NCBI GenBank assembly: GCA_023393235.1
Contig: JAEWMH010000036.1
Location: 1 to 28,818 of the forward strand
Direction of reading: 5' to 3'
Length of the DNA: 28,818 nt
Source: Bacillota bacterium
GTDB lineage: Bacteria; Bacillota; Bacilli; Paenibacillales; NBRC-103111
Shown here: positions 6,823 through 13,857 of the stretch, piece by piece
How positions within the stretch are numbered: position 1 is the stretch's first letter
Layout: each line of letters begins with the position of its first letter
The notes under the pieces: generated by a model
Database searches by the model: none
Told to the model about the DNA's origin: nothing
The model's input: only the letters and a program-made list of their open reading frames with translations
Position numbers and translations under genes: made by a program

Positions 6823-7701
6823 TTAAGGAAGGGTGGCGGTTACCATGATCTCGATTGCATCCAGCTGGATGCTCTGGCGCAGCTCCCACTTTCCCAAGGA
6901 GCCGCCCCATATATGGTCCACCCTCAGCCCGGCTTGCGCAAACATATCCTGCAGCTCAAACGGGAAATATCTCCGCTCCTTCACCTCAACCTGCTTCTTG
7001 CCCTCCGGCAGCTCCCATTCAGCCACCGCCTGCTCCACCATCGTCACCGGGTTAAACCGGCCCGAATCCACATCCTCCTGAGTGAGGCTGCGAATCCGGC
7101 AATAGGCATTGAGGGTCGTCAGAATAAACCGGCCTTGGGGCTTCAAGGCTGCTGCCACCCGGCGGAGAATGCCCATATCATGCTCCAGCGGCTCTTCCTC
7201 CCTGCCGACTAAACCGAAGGCACCTTCGCACAAACAAACCACCGCATCAAATTTCTTCTCCGGAACGTAGGTAACCGCATCGCTGTGGACCCATTCCACC
7301 TGAACCCCTGCCGCCGCAGCAGCCTTTTCCGCCTCCGCCAGCATCCCTTGGGAAATGTCCAAACCCGTCATCTTGAAGCCGCGTTTGGCCAGCTCAATGG
7401 AATGCCGTCCGGTACCGCAGCCTACATCAAGAATGCTGCCGCCCGGACTAAGGCCCAGCTCCTGAAGCAGAAAATCCACTTCCGATATGGTATTGCGGGT
7501 AAATCCGTTTTTCATATAATGCGGCGCATGGGCATCAAAAAAAGCTTGCCAATTAGATGTGTTCAATTTTCGTATCCCTCCATGTTTGAGTAACCACGGA
7601 AGCCACTGTCCCGTGGTCAGATTTGTCCGAATCCCTTCTTCACACAGATGGACAGACTTTTCATACTGCATCGCTCCCTTTACATCAGATATTTCGAGCA
7701 T
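6823..7701 (-). CDS. Class I SAM-dependent methyltransferase
   Basis: 292 residues from the ATG at 7701, 8 nt after GGAGG. Motif I is LDVGCGTGRH (91-100), with an acidic residue at D115 (TGLDIS) for the SAM ribose, followed by DAVTYV and DAVVCLCEGAFGL in the usual order. It should methylate a small molecule or other acceptor using SAM; the substrate is unknown. The ~45 residues before the usual beginning of the domain are unusual. A second start is possible at TTG 7566, which has its own GGAGG 10 nt upstream and would give a 247-residue protein of standard length. The open frame upstream of 7701 overlaps the PadR promoter and is not used. It is divergent from PadR, which may therefore regulate it. 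Confidence 0.85.
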   Translation of the reverse strand: MLEISDVKGAMQYEKSVHLCEEGIRTNLTTGQWLPWLLKHGGIRKLNTSNWQAFFDAHAPHYMKNGFTRNTISEVDFLLQELGLSPGGSILDVGCGTGRHSIELAKRGFKMTGLDISQGMLAEAEKAAAAAGVQVEWVHSDAVTYVPEKKFDAVVCLCEGAFGLVGREEEPLEHDMGILRRVAAALKPQGRFILTTLNAYCRIRSLTQEDVDSGRFNPVTMVEQAVAEWELPEGKKQVEVKERRYFPFELQDMFAQAGLRVDHIWGGSLGKWELRQSIQLDAIEIMVTATLP

Positions 7702-7785
7702 AGCCTCACCCTCCATTTTCTTCAAGGGGCCAGTTTCGTTATAAGTAAAGCTTCTGAACAAGCAGCCACAGATGGAATACATTGG

Positions 7786-7837
7786 TTGACATATATAGAT
7801 CCCCGATATATATTCATATGTAGATGATCGATATATG
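7786..7837 (+). promoter_or_regulatory. Promoter and putative PadR operator
   Basis: TTGACA (7786-7791), a 17-nt spacer and TATATT (7809-7814). Dyads overlap the core: ATATATAGATC/GATATATAT around 7791-7813 and CATAT/ATATG at 7815-7837. CGATATAT recurs at 7804 and 7829. Such AT-rich dyads across a promoter just before a padR gene suggest autoregulation. Confidence 0.7.
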
Positions 7838-7849
7838 GAGGCACACGGA

Positions 7850-8191
7850 ATGGACAAGGGACTGATTGCCGGCAGCACCACGCTGCTGGTGTTGAAGCTG
7901 CTGGAGCATAAGGATATGTACGGGTACCAGATGATCGAGGAGTTGGCCAAAAAATCCGATCAGACCTTCCACTTGAAGGCCGGCACCCTGTATCCCATTC
8001 TCCATGGCCTGGAGCAAAACGGGATGGTAACCTCCTACGACGAACAGGCGGACGGCGGGCGTCTGCGCAAATATTACCGGTTGACCTCCAAGGGCAAAGG
8101 CCAGCTGGCGGACAAAAAGCAGGAATGGATGAAATACGCCCAGGCCGTCCAAAACATTTTGAATGAAGGTGCCACCTATGCCGTCCATTGA
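7850..8191 (+). CDS. PadR-family transcriptional regulator
   Basis: 113 residues. The winged-helix pattern of PadR proteins is clear: GSTTLLVLKLLEHKDMYGYQ, then HLKAGTLYPILHGLEQNGMV (the recognition-helix region) and GGRLRKYYRLTSKGKGQL (the wing). Such proteins are dimeric repressors that release DNA on ligand or partner binding. The ATG at 7850 is chosen because GGAGG at 7837-7841 precedes it; the ATG at 7835 overlaps that site. The gene overlaps the following HAAS/SEDS gene by 14 nt, a typical arrangement in which the PadR protein and its HAAS-domain partner are co-expressed. Confidence 0.93.
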   Translation: MDKGLIAGSTTLLVLKLLEHKDMYGYQMIEELAKKSDQTFHLKAGTLYPILHGLEQNGMVTSYDEQADGGRLRKYYRLTSKGKGQLADKKQEWMKYAQAVQNILNEGATYAVH

Positions 8192-9572
8192 GAAGCTCCG
8201 TGAATACACCAACAACGTCTGCAGCCAGATCCGCTGGAAAAAAGCCCGTGAGGCCGTATCGGAGGAAATCCACAGCCACCTCATGGACCAGCGTGAAACG
8301 TACCTGCAGGAGGGCGCGTCGGAGGATAAGGCTACAGAACAAGCCATCGCCGATATGGGCGACCCCGTAGCCGTGGGCACACAGCTGGACCGTGTCCACA
8401 GGCCCAAGCCCCAGTGGGGGATGCTGGGGTTGATCTTGGCTATGGTGGTGGTGGGGATTCTTCTTCAGGTGTTGGTGCAAAATGATATTGCAACTCGATT
8501 TCGTACCCCCATCATGGTGGGATATCAGTTTAAATTTGCTTTGATTGGCCTTGCAGTCTTAGCAATAGCTTACATTATTGATTTTTCGATCATCGGTAAG
8601 CATCCAAAAACTACCTACATAGCGATCCTTTGTTTGTTTTTAATATCCCTCTTTATATCTCCCCTAAGAGGAGGCGCCCCATATTACGCTACCTATTGCT
8701 CACTGCTGTTTCCACTAGCCATCTCCGGTATGGTGTATGCCATGAGAGGAGAAGGATATTGGGGCATCACTGTTTGCGTAGGCGCCATTCTGTTCCCCGC
8801 CGCCTTAGCCTGGATGGTTCCCACGGTTGCCGGCTTTGTGCTGACGATAACCTGCGGGATGGTGATCCTTGGAATTGCTATCTCCAAAAATTGGTTCCAG
8901 GCTAACAAGCTTCGCAGTTATCTATGGGCCTATCTGCCCTTCCTGGGGGCGACGCTGCTTTTTGCTTCCACCCTTCTCCGCACCCCGTATAACGTCGAAC
9001 GGCTGCGCAATTTCCTTCATCCCGAATCGGATCCTCAAGGAGGGGGTTATGTGGCATTGGTTGTGAGAAGCCTGCTGGAGAATGCCAAGCTATGGGGAAG
9101 CGGCACCATCCCCCAGCGGTTTGCGGAAAGCCAGTCCTTCCCGCTGCCTTCCATTCATTCCGATCTGATGCTCACCTATCTGATTTTCCGACTAGGCTGG
9201 ATACCCTTTGGGCTGATCGTTGCACTGCTGGTTATCTTTATCGTCCATAGCTATAAGCAATGCTGGCGTCAAAAAAGCGTATTAGGCCAACTGGTATCAT
9301 ACTCTGTTCTGTTGACCTTTGCCCTCCAAACATTCCATCACATTATGTATAACACGGGCTTTTTACTTTTTGCCCCGTTATCGCTGCCGCTCATTTCTTA
9401 TGGTCTTGGGGGGATGGCGATAAACATGGGACTCCTCGGACTAATGCTGTCCGTGTTCCGGAACGGGAGTGCGGCCCGGGACCGTGCACTGTCTTCCTCT
9501 GCCAAGCAGCCGTTCATTACGTGGCGGGAGCGGAAGCTGGTGATTGATTTTGGGAGAAAACACGGGGAGTAA
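8178..9572 (+). CDS. HAAS-domain/SEDS (FtsW/RodA-like) fusion membrane protein
   Basis: 464 residues. Residues 1-70 are a soluble helical HAAS-type domain (EAVSEEIHSHLMDQRETYLQ...ATEQAIADMGDPVAVGTQL), commonly found in membrane proteins encoded beside PadR. The rest has about ten hydrophobic segments with SEDS peptidoglycan-polymerase landmarks: ERLRNFLHPESDPQGGGY (about 274-291), LPSIHSDLML (323-332) containing the H-x-D pattern with Asp329 at the catalytic position, and SLPLISYGLGGM near the end. The Glu pair that usually follows the aspartate in FtsW/RodA is missing. It may polymerise glycan strands, or be a regulated, specialised relative. Start ATG 8178 follows GAAGGTG; ATG 8163 is an alternative. 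Confidence 0.85.
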   Translation: MPSIEKLREYTNNVCSQIRWKKAREAVSEEIHSHLMDQRETYLQEGASEDKATEQAIADMGDPVAVGTQLDRVHRPKPQWGMLGLILAMVVVGILLQVLVQNDIATRFRTPIMVGYQFKFALIGLAVLAIAYIIDFSIIGKHPKTTYIAILCLFLISLFISPLRGGAPYYATYCSLLFPLAISGMVYAMRGEGYWGITVCVGAILFPAALAWMVPTVAGFVLTITCGMVILGIAISKNWFQANKLRSYLWAYLPFLGATLLFASTLLRTPYNVERLRNFLHPESDPQGGGYVALVVRSLLENAKLWGSGTIPQRFAESQSFPLPSIHSDLMLTYLIFRLGWIPFGLIVALLVIFIVHSYKQCWRQKSVLGQLVSYSVLLTFALQTFHHIMYNTGFLLFAPLSLPLISYGLGGMAINMGLLGLMLSVFRNGSAARDRALSSSAKQPFITWRERKLVIDFGRKHGE

Positions 9573-9599
9573 TGGTCAAAAAGGTAAAGGGGGAGTTCC

Positions 9600-9923
9600 A
9601 TGTTTGCCGTGCTGTTGTTTGTTGCCGCAGGTTTGGCTGAAATTGGGGGAGGGTATCTGGTTTGGCTGTGGCTAAAGGAGGCCAAGCCCATGTGGTATGG
9701 CATTGTGGGGGCCTTGATTCTGGTCTTGTATGGGGTAATCCCTACGCTGCAGAAGTTCCCCTCCTTTGGCCGGGTCTATGCTGCTTATGGCGGGGTGTTC
9801 ATCATATTGGCCGTATTGTGGGGATGGTTGGTGGACAAAAAAACGCCCGATCTCTATGATTGGATCGGGGCGGCCATCTGTTTGGTCGGGGTATCGGTTA
9901 TGCTTTGGGCTCCCCGGGGATGA
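9600..9923 (+). CDS. YnfA-family (UPF0060) small membrane protein
   Basis: 107 residues with four hydrophobic segments. AGLAEIGGGYLVWLWLKE, then GRVYAAYGGVFIILAVLWGW and DWIGAAICLVGVSVMLWAPR are characteristic of the YnfA family, related to small multidrug-resistance-type transporters. Function is not firmly known; export of a cation or dye is usually suggested. The ATG follows AAAGGGGGAG. It starts 27 nt after the HAAS/SEDS gene and may be co-transcribed with it, although a functional connection is not evident. It converges with the DUF421 gene; the 20-nt gap holds only a weak hairpin. Confidence 0.9.
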   Translation: MFAVLLFVAAGLAEIGGGYLVWLWLKEAKPMWYGIVGALILVLYGVIPTLQKFPSFGRVYAAYGGVFIILAVLWGWLVDKKTPDLYDWIGAAICLVGVSVMLWAPRG

Positions 9924-9943
9924 AGCCTGCCGGAGGGACAGGC

Positions 9944-10609
9944 CTAATCCAGCTTCGGATAAGCATGATGCTCCCCCTTCTGACTTAGCTCTGCGAATAA
10001 ATTGATATCCACCGGTGTAATGGAGTCCGCGGTATCTCCGGAGGGTTTGGTTCCCGCCTGTGCTTCCGCGGCCAAGGCTGGGGGCTGCCCGATTCCGGCC
10101 ATTGCCGCATATTGGGCCAGCAGGCTTTTCATCTGGCCGTAGGTCAACGGCTGGGCATCCGGTTTATACTCGTAGCCGATAAGACCGTTGGTTTCCACGG
10201 TTATCGTCTTCATATCCCCCATCCGGGAAATCCCCGTTTGGCGCAGCTTCATCTCCAGCTGGTCCACCGTCATCCTCAGCTTAGCCAGCTCCTTCACCTG
10301 CACCTTGCCGTCCCGGATCAGGGTCACCGTTTTGCCGCGCATCAGCTTTTCAAAAAAATTCCACTTCATTTCCAAAACCTCCAACAGAAGCAGAATACAG
10401 ATAAACGTTGTTGCCGCCACCAGCGCCATCCAGATGCTCTTATCCGCAATAGGCTGTACGATCACGGTTCCGATGGAGATCATGATCACTGTTGTCGGAA
10501 TGGTCATCTGGGAGATGGACTTGCGTCCGGCAATCCGCAGCAGCACCATGGCTCCCAGAATAACTACACATGACTTCCAAAACTCTCCCCACGTATCCAT
10601 CCAATTCAA
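9944..10609 (-). CDS. DUF421 (YetF/YrbG-like) membrane protein
   Basis: 221 residues: three N-terminal hydrophobic helices (FWKSCVVILGAMVLLRIAGR, TTVIMISIGTVIV, ALVAATTFICILLLLEVLEM) followed by a cytoplasmic domain of the DUF421/YetF type (GKTVTLIRDGKVQVKELAKL, then KTITVETNGLIGYEYKP). A ~45-residue polar tail rich in Ala/Pro follows. These proteins are widespread in spore-formers and the biochemical role is unclear. The likely start is TTG at 10609, 7 nt after GGAGTG; an ATG three codons in (10600) lies too far from that site. Confidence 0.85.
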   Translation of the reverse strand: MNWMDTWGEFWKSCVVILGAMVLLRIAGRKSISQMTIPTTVIMISIGTVIVQPIADKSIWMALVAATTFICILLLLEVLEMKWNFFEKLMRGKTVTLIRDGKVQVKELAKLRMTVDQLEMKLRQTGISRMGDMKTITVETNGLIGYEYKPDAQPLTYGQMKSLLAQYAAMAGIGQPPALAAEAQAGTKPSGDTADSITPVDINLFAELSQKGEHHAYPKLD

Positions 10610-10676
10610 TTCGCCACACTCCTGTCTTCTCCAGTTTCTTCTAGTGTTCTTAGAGGGAAGTCAGGATATGCAGGAA

Positions 10677-11303
10677 TTACCGGATAAAATGAGTGCGGAT
10701 TCGCGTTTCCGCCTCGGGAAGCCCGAGCTTTTCTTTCCCGGCGTCCACCACTTTCAGCAGCCAGGCCATGGCCTTGGCATTTTTGCGGAGCGTCTGAATG
10801 CCTTCCCCGTCCTGCAGCACCTCGCCCTTCTCCCTGCCGTAAGCGACTGTCCAGTATTGGGACGGGGGAAGGATGGTTTCCGCCAGGTTCAAATAGTTGT
10901 TCAACTGATGGACCACATCCACCCCTCCCGCCCGCCGGACCACGGACAGGGAGGTGGCCACCTTAAACCGGAAGTACCCGGAGCTGGTGTAGAACACCCG
11001 GTCCAGAAACGACTTCATGGTTCCGGCAATGCCCGCATAATACGTGGGAGAAGCCAGAATGAAGCCGTCTGCCTCCCGCATTTTGGCTGCGATTTCGTTG
11101 ACTGGATCCTTGGTAAAGGCACAGGTATTCCCTTCGGATGTGGAGCAATAGCCGCAAGCAATGCAGCCATGAATGTCCAGGTGGCCGATCTGGATGGTCT
11201 CCACCTCAATACCCTCTTGCTCCAGTTCATGGGCCATGATCTCCAAAGCTTGGGCCGTGTTCCCGTTTTTGCGGGGGCTTCCGTTAATTGCTACAATTTT
11301 CAT
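10677..11303 (-). CDS. Flavodoxin-fold NAD(P)H/FMN-dependent oxidoreductase
   Basis: 208 residues. It begins MKIVAINGSPRKNGNTAQAL, the FMN phosphate-binding loop of the flavodoxin-like reductase family, and ASPTYYAGIAGTMKSFLDRV is the second conserved flavin-binding loop. Between them lies a cysteine cluster (GCIACGYCSTSEGNTC), typical of iron-sulfur flavoproteins and related reductases, though the cysteine spacing here may only be structural. It likely reduces quinones, nitro compounds or metals; the substrate is unknown. The ATG at 11303 has AGGAGG 9 nt upstream; the upstream open extension is rejected. It is the last gene of a minus-strand run. Confidence 0.88.
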   Translation of the reverse strand: MKIVAINGSPRKNGNTAQALEIMAHELEQEGIEVETIQIGHLDIHGCIACGYCSTSEGNTCAFTKDPVNEIAAKMREADGFILASPTYYAGIAGTMKSFLDRVFYTSSGYFRFKVATSLSVVRRAGGVDVVHQLNNYLNLAETILPPSQYWTVAYGREKGEVLQDGEGIQTLRKNAKAMAWLLKVVDAGKEKLGLPEAETRIRTHFIR

Positions 11304-11359
11304 TTTGAGGTCCCTCCTTGCCTTTTGGGACCAGTATAAACCCACTGCTTGACGCGGAG

Positions 11360-11566
11360 TCAAAGGTATTTTTCGTGTCGCCGGGCATAACGGTAGGCCC
11401 CATTGCCCAGAACAGCGGTTACGCACAGAGCCGCAGCGGTTATCTGCCATATCCTTCCGCCGGAAGAGCCGGACGATTCAGGATCTCCAAAGCGGATTCT
11501 ATGGCTGTCGTCCTTCGCACGGGACACCTTCTGCACCTGGGCAAGAATTACTCCGTCATACTTTTC
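11360..11566 (-). other. Possible frameshifted 3' continuation of the GNAT gene
   Basis: The neighbouring GNAT frame stops at 11556. In another frame the sequence from about 11566 to 11360 is open and reads KYDGVILAQVQK, which resembles the ending of a GNAT domain. It then continues with a polar linker and a C-terminal hydrophobic stretch (WQITAAALCVTAVLG). An AAAA run at 11562-11565 is a plausible indel site. The start ATG at 11602 has no well-spaced ribosome-binding site, arguing against a separate small gene. Confidence 0.3.
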
Positions 11567-12773
11567 GTTGGTATCGCAAATCCCCATCAGATAATACTTC
11601 ATCCACCTTATAGCCGTTTTTCTCCAGAATCCGGGCAGAGGGAAGGTTAGCCGGGTTCACGCAGGCATACAGCTTATGGAGCTGCAGCGAATCGAATGCA
11701 AATTCATCCACCAATGTCACACATTCTGTGCCATAACCCTGGCCCCAGTATCCTTTGTGAAACACATATCCGATTTCCGCATGGCTCTCTGCCGCATCCA
11801 TATTGAACAGCATCGCATTCCCGATGACAGCTCCCGTAGCCTTCTCAACAACCGCTGCATACAAGTGGGTGCCTGCCTCCTCCCGCGCCAGCAAGGTTCC
11901 GATGTGCCCACGGGTATCCTCCAGCGTGTGCATCAGCTTCCAGCCGATAAACCGGGACACCTCTTCATCGGACAAATAAGCAAACATTTCCGCCGCATCG
12001 TCCATAGTGATTTTTCTCAGTTGAAGCCTAGTGCCTTCCAGGGAATGAAAGAGGTTTTTGGTCATATTCATAATGGCTTTGTTCAACAGCTCCTCCTTCA
12101 ACTGCTTGGGCAGTTCATATCGTTGGTCCTGCAAAGCATCCGGGTTGATCTCCACCCTTTTGCCTGCAGCCTCTTCCTTCTCGGCGAAACGAACCAGCGT
12201 CTCCGCAGGGCTGGCCGGTTCACTTAGAAGCATGGTTTTTAATTGGGCCAGCCTCATCAAGAAATCCTCCAACTCCCCCTCCAAAGGGAAGATCAGCAAT
12301 TCCTGCTCAGAGAATGCCACACTTGCCACCAGGTCAACCCATTTTTTCTCCTCAGGAGGTGCCAGACTTGCCTCATGTCGTGACGCTTCACGGACGGCCA
12401 AAACCTTTTCCGCCGGGTACCCGACATATGCCGCCAGATCGGCGATCCCTTCGTGAGCCCAGCGGATTTCCCACCCCGGCCAGTTATTCTTCATCAGCCT
12501 CAGCAAACCATTCCGCAGGGGTACATCGTACAAGATATCCTCCCCTCCGTAAAACAGCAGCACTCTGCGCTCCAGATCAAGGACGGCTCCGCCCTCCGCC
12601 CATTTATCATCCAACCATCCGGATTCATCGACTTGCTTCTGAAGCTCAATAAACCTTATGGCATACTGCTCACCCCAGAACAAGCTTACCGGCAGAGTGT
12701 ACGCGCACCAGTGACTGTAATACAGCTCATAGGATTGATTTCTGACGATCAGTAGATTGGCCCTCTGCCCCAT
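11556..12773 (-). CDS. Uncharacterised N-terminal domain fused to a GNAT acetyltransferase
   Basis: 405 residues. Residues 1 to about 230 (QSYELYYSHWCAYTLPVSLF, DLERRVLLFYGGEDILYDVP, WPGWEIRWAHEGIADLAAYV) do not match a function I can name but are evidently soluble and conserved-looking. Residues about 247-405 form a GNAT domain: TRLQLRKITMDDAAEMFAYL, then GYVFHKGYWGQGYGTECVTL, whose QGYGTE is the acetyl-CoA pyrophosphate loop. The acceptor is unknown; similar domains acetylate ribosomal-protein N-termini or small molecules. ATG at 12773 is chosen for GGAGG 8-9 nt upstream. The C-terminus is a little short and may be frameshifted at an AAAA run. It is divergent from the folD riboswitch. Confidence 0.75.
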   Translation of the reverse strand: MGQRANLLIVRNQSYELYYSHWCAYTLPVSLFWGEQYAIRFIELQKQVDESGWLDDKWAEGGAVLDLERRVLLFYGGEDILYDVPLRNGLLRLMKNNWPGWEIRWAHEGIADLAAYVGYPAEKVLAVREASRHEASLAPPEEKKWVDLVASVAFSEQELLIFPLEGELEDFLMRLAQLKTMLLSEPASPAETLVRFAEKEEAAGKRVEINPDALQDQRYELPKQLKEELLNKAIMNMTKNLFHSLEGTRLQLRKITMDDAAEMFAYLSDEEVSRFIGWKLMHTLEDTRGHIGTLLAREEAGTHLYAAVVEKATGAVIGNAMLFNMDAAESHAEIGYVFHKGYWGQGYGTECVTLVDEFAFDSLQLHKLYACVNPANLPSARILEKNGYKVDEVLSDGDLRYQRKV

Positions 12774-12842
12774 TGGTGCCGGCCTCCATTTCTTTGGATT
12801 GCCTTCCATTTGCCCAGATGCTCTGATAGAATGAAGCACATA

Positions 12843-12966
12843 ATGCTGTATGTGACTGGCGAAAAAGTGGAATCAACCACAGGGAAGCATACAGCGGATC
12901 ATTCCGTTCGCCTGGGAAAAGGATCTGTGGCGCTTATTTCATAAGCTGCCGTGGATGCTTTTTTTG
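12843..12966 (+). promoter_or_regulatory. ZTP (pfl) riboswitch upstream of folD
   Basis: The conserved core GTGACTGGCGAAAAAGTGG and CCACAGGGAAGC, then CGCCTGGG, matches the ZTP/ZMP-sensing pfl motif. P1 pairs GCTGTATG (12845-12852) with CATACAGC (12888-12895). The loop hairpin is GTGG/CCAC (12867-12880), and CGGA/TCCG (12895-12906) makes the third stem. The pseudoknot is GGCG (12858-12861) with CGCC (12909-12912). A -10-like TAGAAT lies at 12827-12832, just upstream. Binding of ZTP, which accumulates when 10-formyl-tetrahydrofolate is short, should turn on the folate genes behind it. Confidence 0.93.
12922..12965 (+). terminator. Riboswitch expression-platform terminator
   Basis: GGCGCTTAT (12929-12937) pairs with ATAAGC-T-GCC (12941-12950), extended by weaker pairs, and is followed by GCTTTTTTTGCTTTTT. 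It starts 6 nt after the CGCCTGGG element, consistent with transcriptional control by ligand binding. Confidence 0.85.
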
Positions 12967-12999
12967 CTTTTTAATCCTATTTGTATGGAGGGAATGCCG

Positions 13000-13857
13000 A
13001 TGGTTACACTTTTAAAAGCCAAGGAAGCGGCGGAGCAGGTATACGATTCAGTTAGAAGCAGAGTGGAGAGGTTAAAGAAGGAGGATGTTCACCCCCACAT
13101 GGCAGCGGTACTGGTGGAGGGTGACCCCGCCTCTCTCTACTACGCCCAGGCCAAACAAAAAACTGCGGAAAAGCTGGGGGTGGCGTTTTCGCTCCATACC
13201 CTCCCGTCTCACACCTCGGAAAATGAAACCCTTCAGCTTATCACCCGTCTGAATGATGACCCTTCCGTTCACGGGATCATGCTGGAGCTGCCTCTGCCCG
13301 GGCATCTTCAGGCAGGCTGTATTACAGCTGCCATCTCCACGTTGAAGGATATCGACGGCGTGACTCCCGCCAACAAGCTGGCGGTGGTAACAGGGGAAGC
13401 GGGACTTTATCCGGCAACTCCCCAAGCCTGTATTCAATTGCTGAAGCACTACGGATACACCCTTGAGGGTAAAAATGTGGCTTTGGTGGGAAGGGGACAA
13501 ACCGTAGGCCTTCCCCTGTTCCATATGCTGCAGCGGGAAAATGCCACGGTAACGGTATGCCACTCCCGCACACCGGATCTGGCCTTCCATCTGGGCCATG
13601 CGGAAATTGCCTTTGTTGCCGTGGGCCGGCTCCATACGGTGAAGGCGGAGATGGCGCACGCCAATCTGACTCTTATCGACGCCGGGATCAATGAAACGGC
13701 GGAGGGGAAAATCGCAGGCGATGTATCCCCCGAAGCAGTAATGATTGCTGCGGCCCTGTCCCCTGTTCCCGGCGGAGTAGGAACCCTGACAACCGCGATC
13801 CTGTTTCAAAACCTGATGAAGGCCATTTCTCTTCAATCCAAGGAGGCGCATGGATAA
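13000..13857 (+). CDS. folD: FolD, methylenetetrahydrofolate dehydrogenase/methenyltetrahydrofolate cyclohydrolase
   Basis: 285 residues, the usual FolD length. It interconverts 5,10-methylene-, 5,10-methenyl- and 10-formyl-tetrahydrofolate using NADP. Visible landmarks are the catalytic Tyr48/Lys52 pair (SLYYAQAKQK), KDIDG (116-120), VGRGQTVGLPL in the nucleotide-binding domain, and the signature SPVPGGVGTLT near the end. The active-site segment normally reading V-Q-LPLP is LELPLP here, with Glu96 where the family has a conserved Gln. ATG 13000 follows GGAGGG; earlier in-frame ATGs lie in the riboswitch terminator region. It is controlled by the ZTP riboswitch and overlaps fchA by one nucleotide (TAATG). 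Confidence 0.93.
   Translation: MVTLLKAKEAAEQVYDSVRSRVERLKKEDVHPHMAAVLVEGDPASLYYAQAKQKTAEKLGVAFSLHTLPSHTSENETLQLITRLNDDPSVHGIMLELPLPGHLQAGCITAAISTLKDIDGVTPANKLAVVTGEAGLYPATPQACIQLLKHYGYTLEGKNVALVGRGQTVGLPLFHMLQRENATVTVCHSRTPDLAFHLGHAEIAFVAVGRLHTVKAEMAHANLTLIDAGINETAEGKIAGDVSPEAVMIAAALSPVPGGVGTLTTAILFQNLMKAISLQSKEAHG

Noticed and set aside
7702..7950. Upstream extension of the methyltransferase frame
   Set aside because: It would run through the padR promoter and the padR start; the ATG at 7701 has a clear ribosome-binding site.
9924..9946. Hairpin between ynfA-like and DUF421 genes as a terminator
   Set aside because: Stem of only 5-6 bp (GCCTG/CAGGC) with no T-run on either side.
11360..11602. 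Independent 80-residue gene starting at ATG 11602
   Set aside because: No properly spaced ribosome-binding site and it starts inside the GNAT domain; better explained as a frameshifted continuation.
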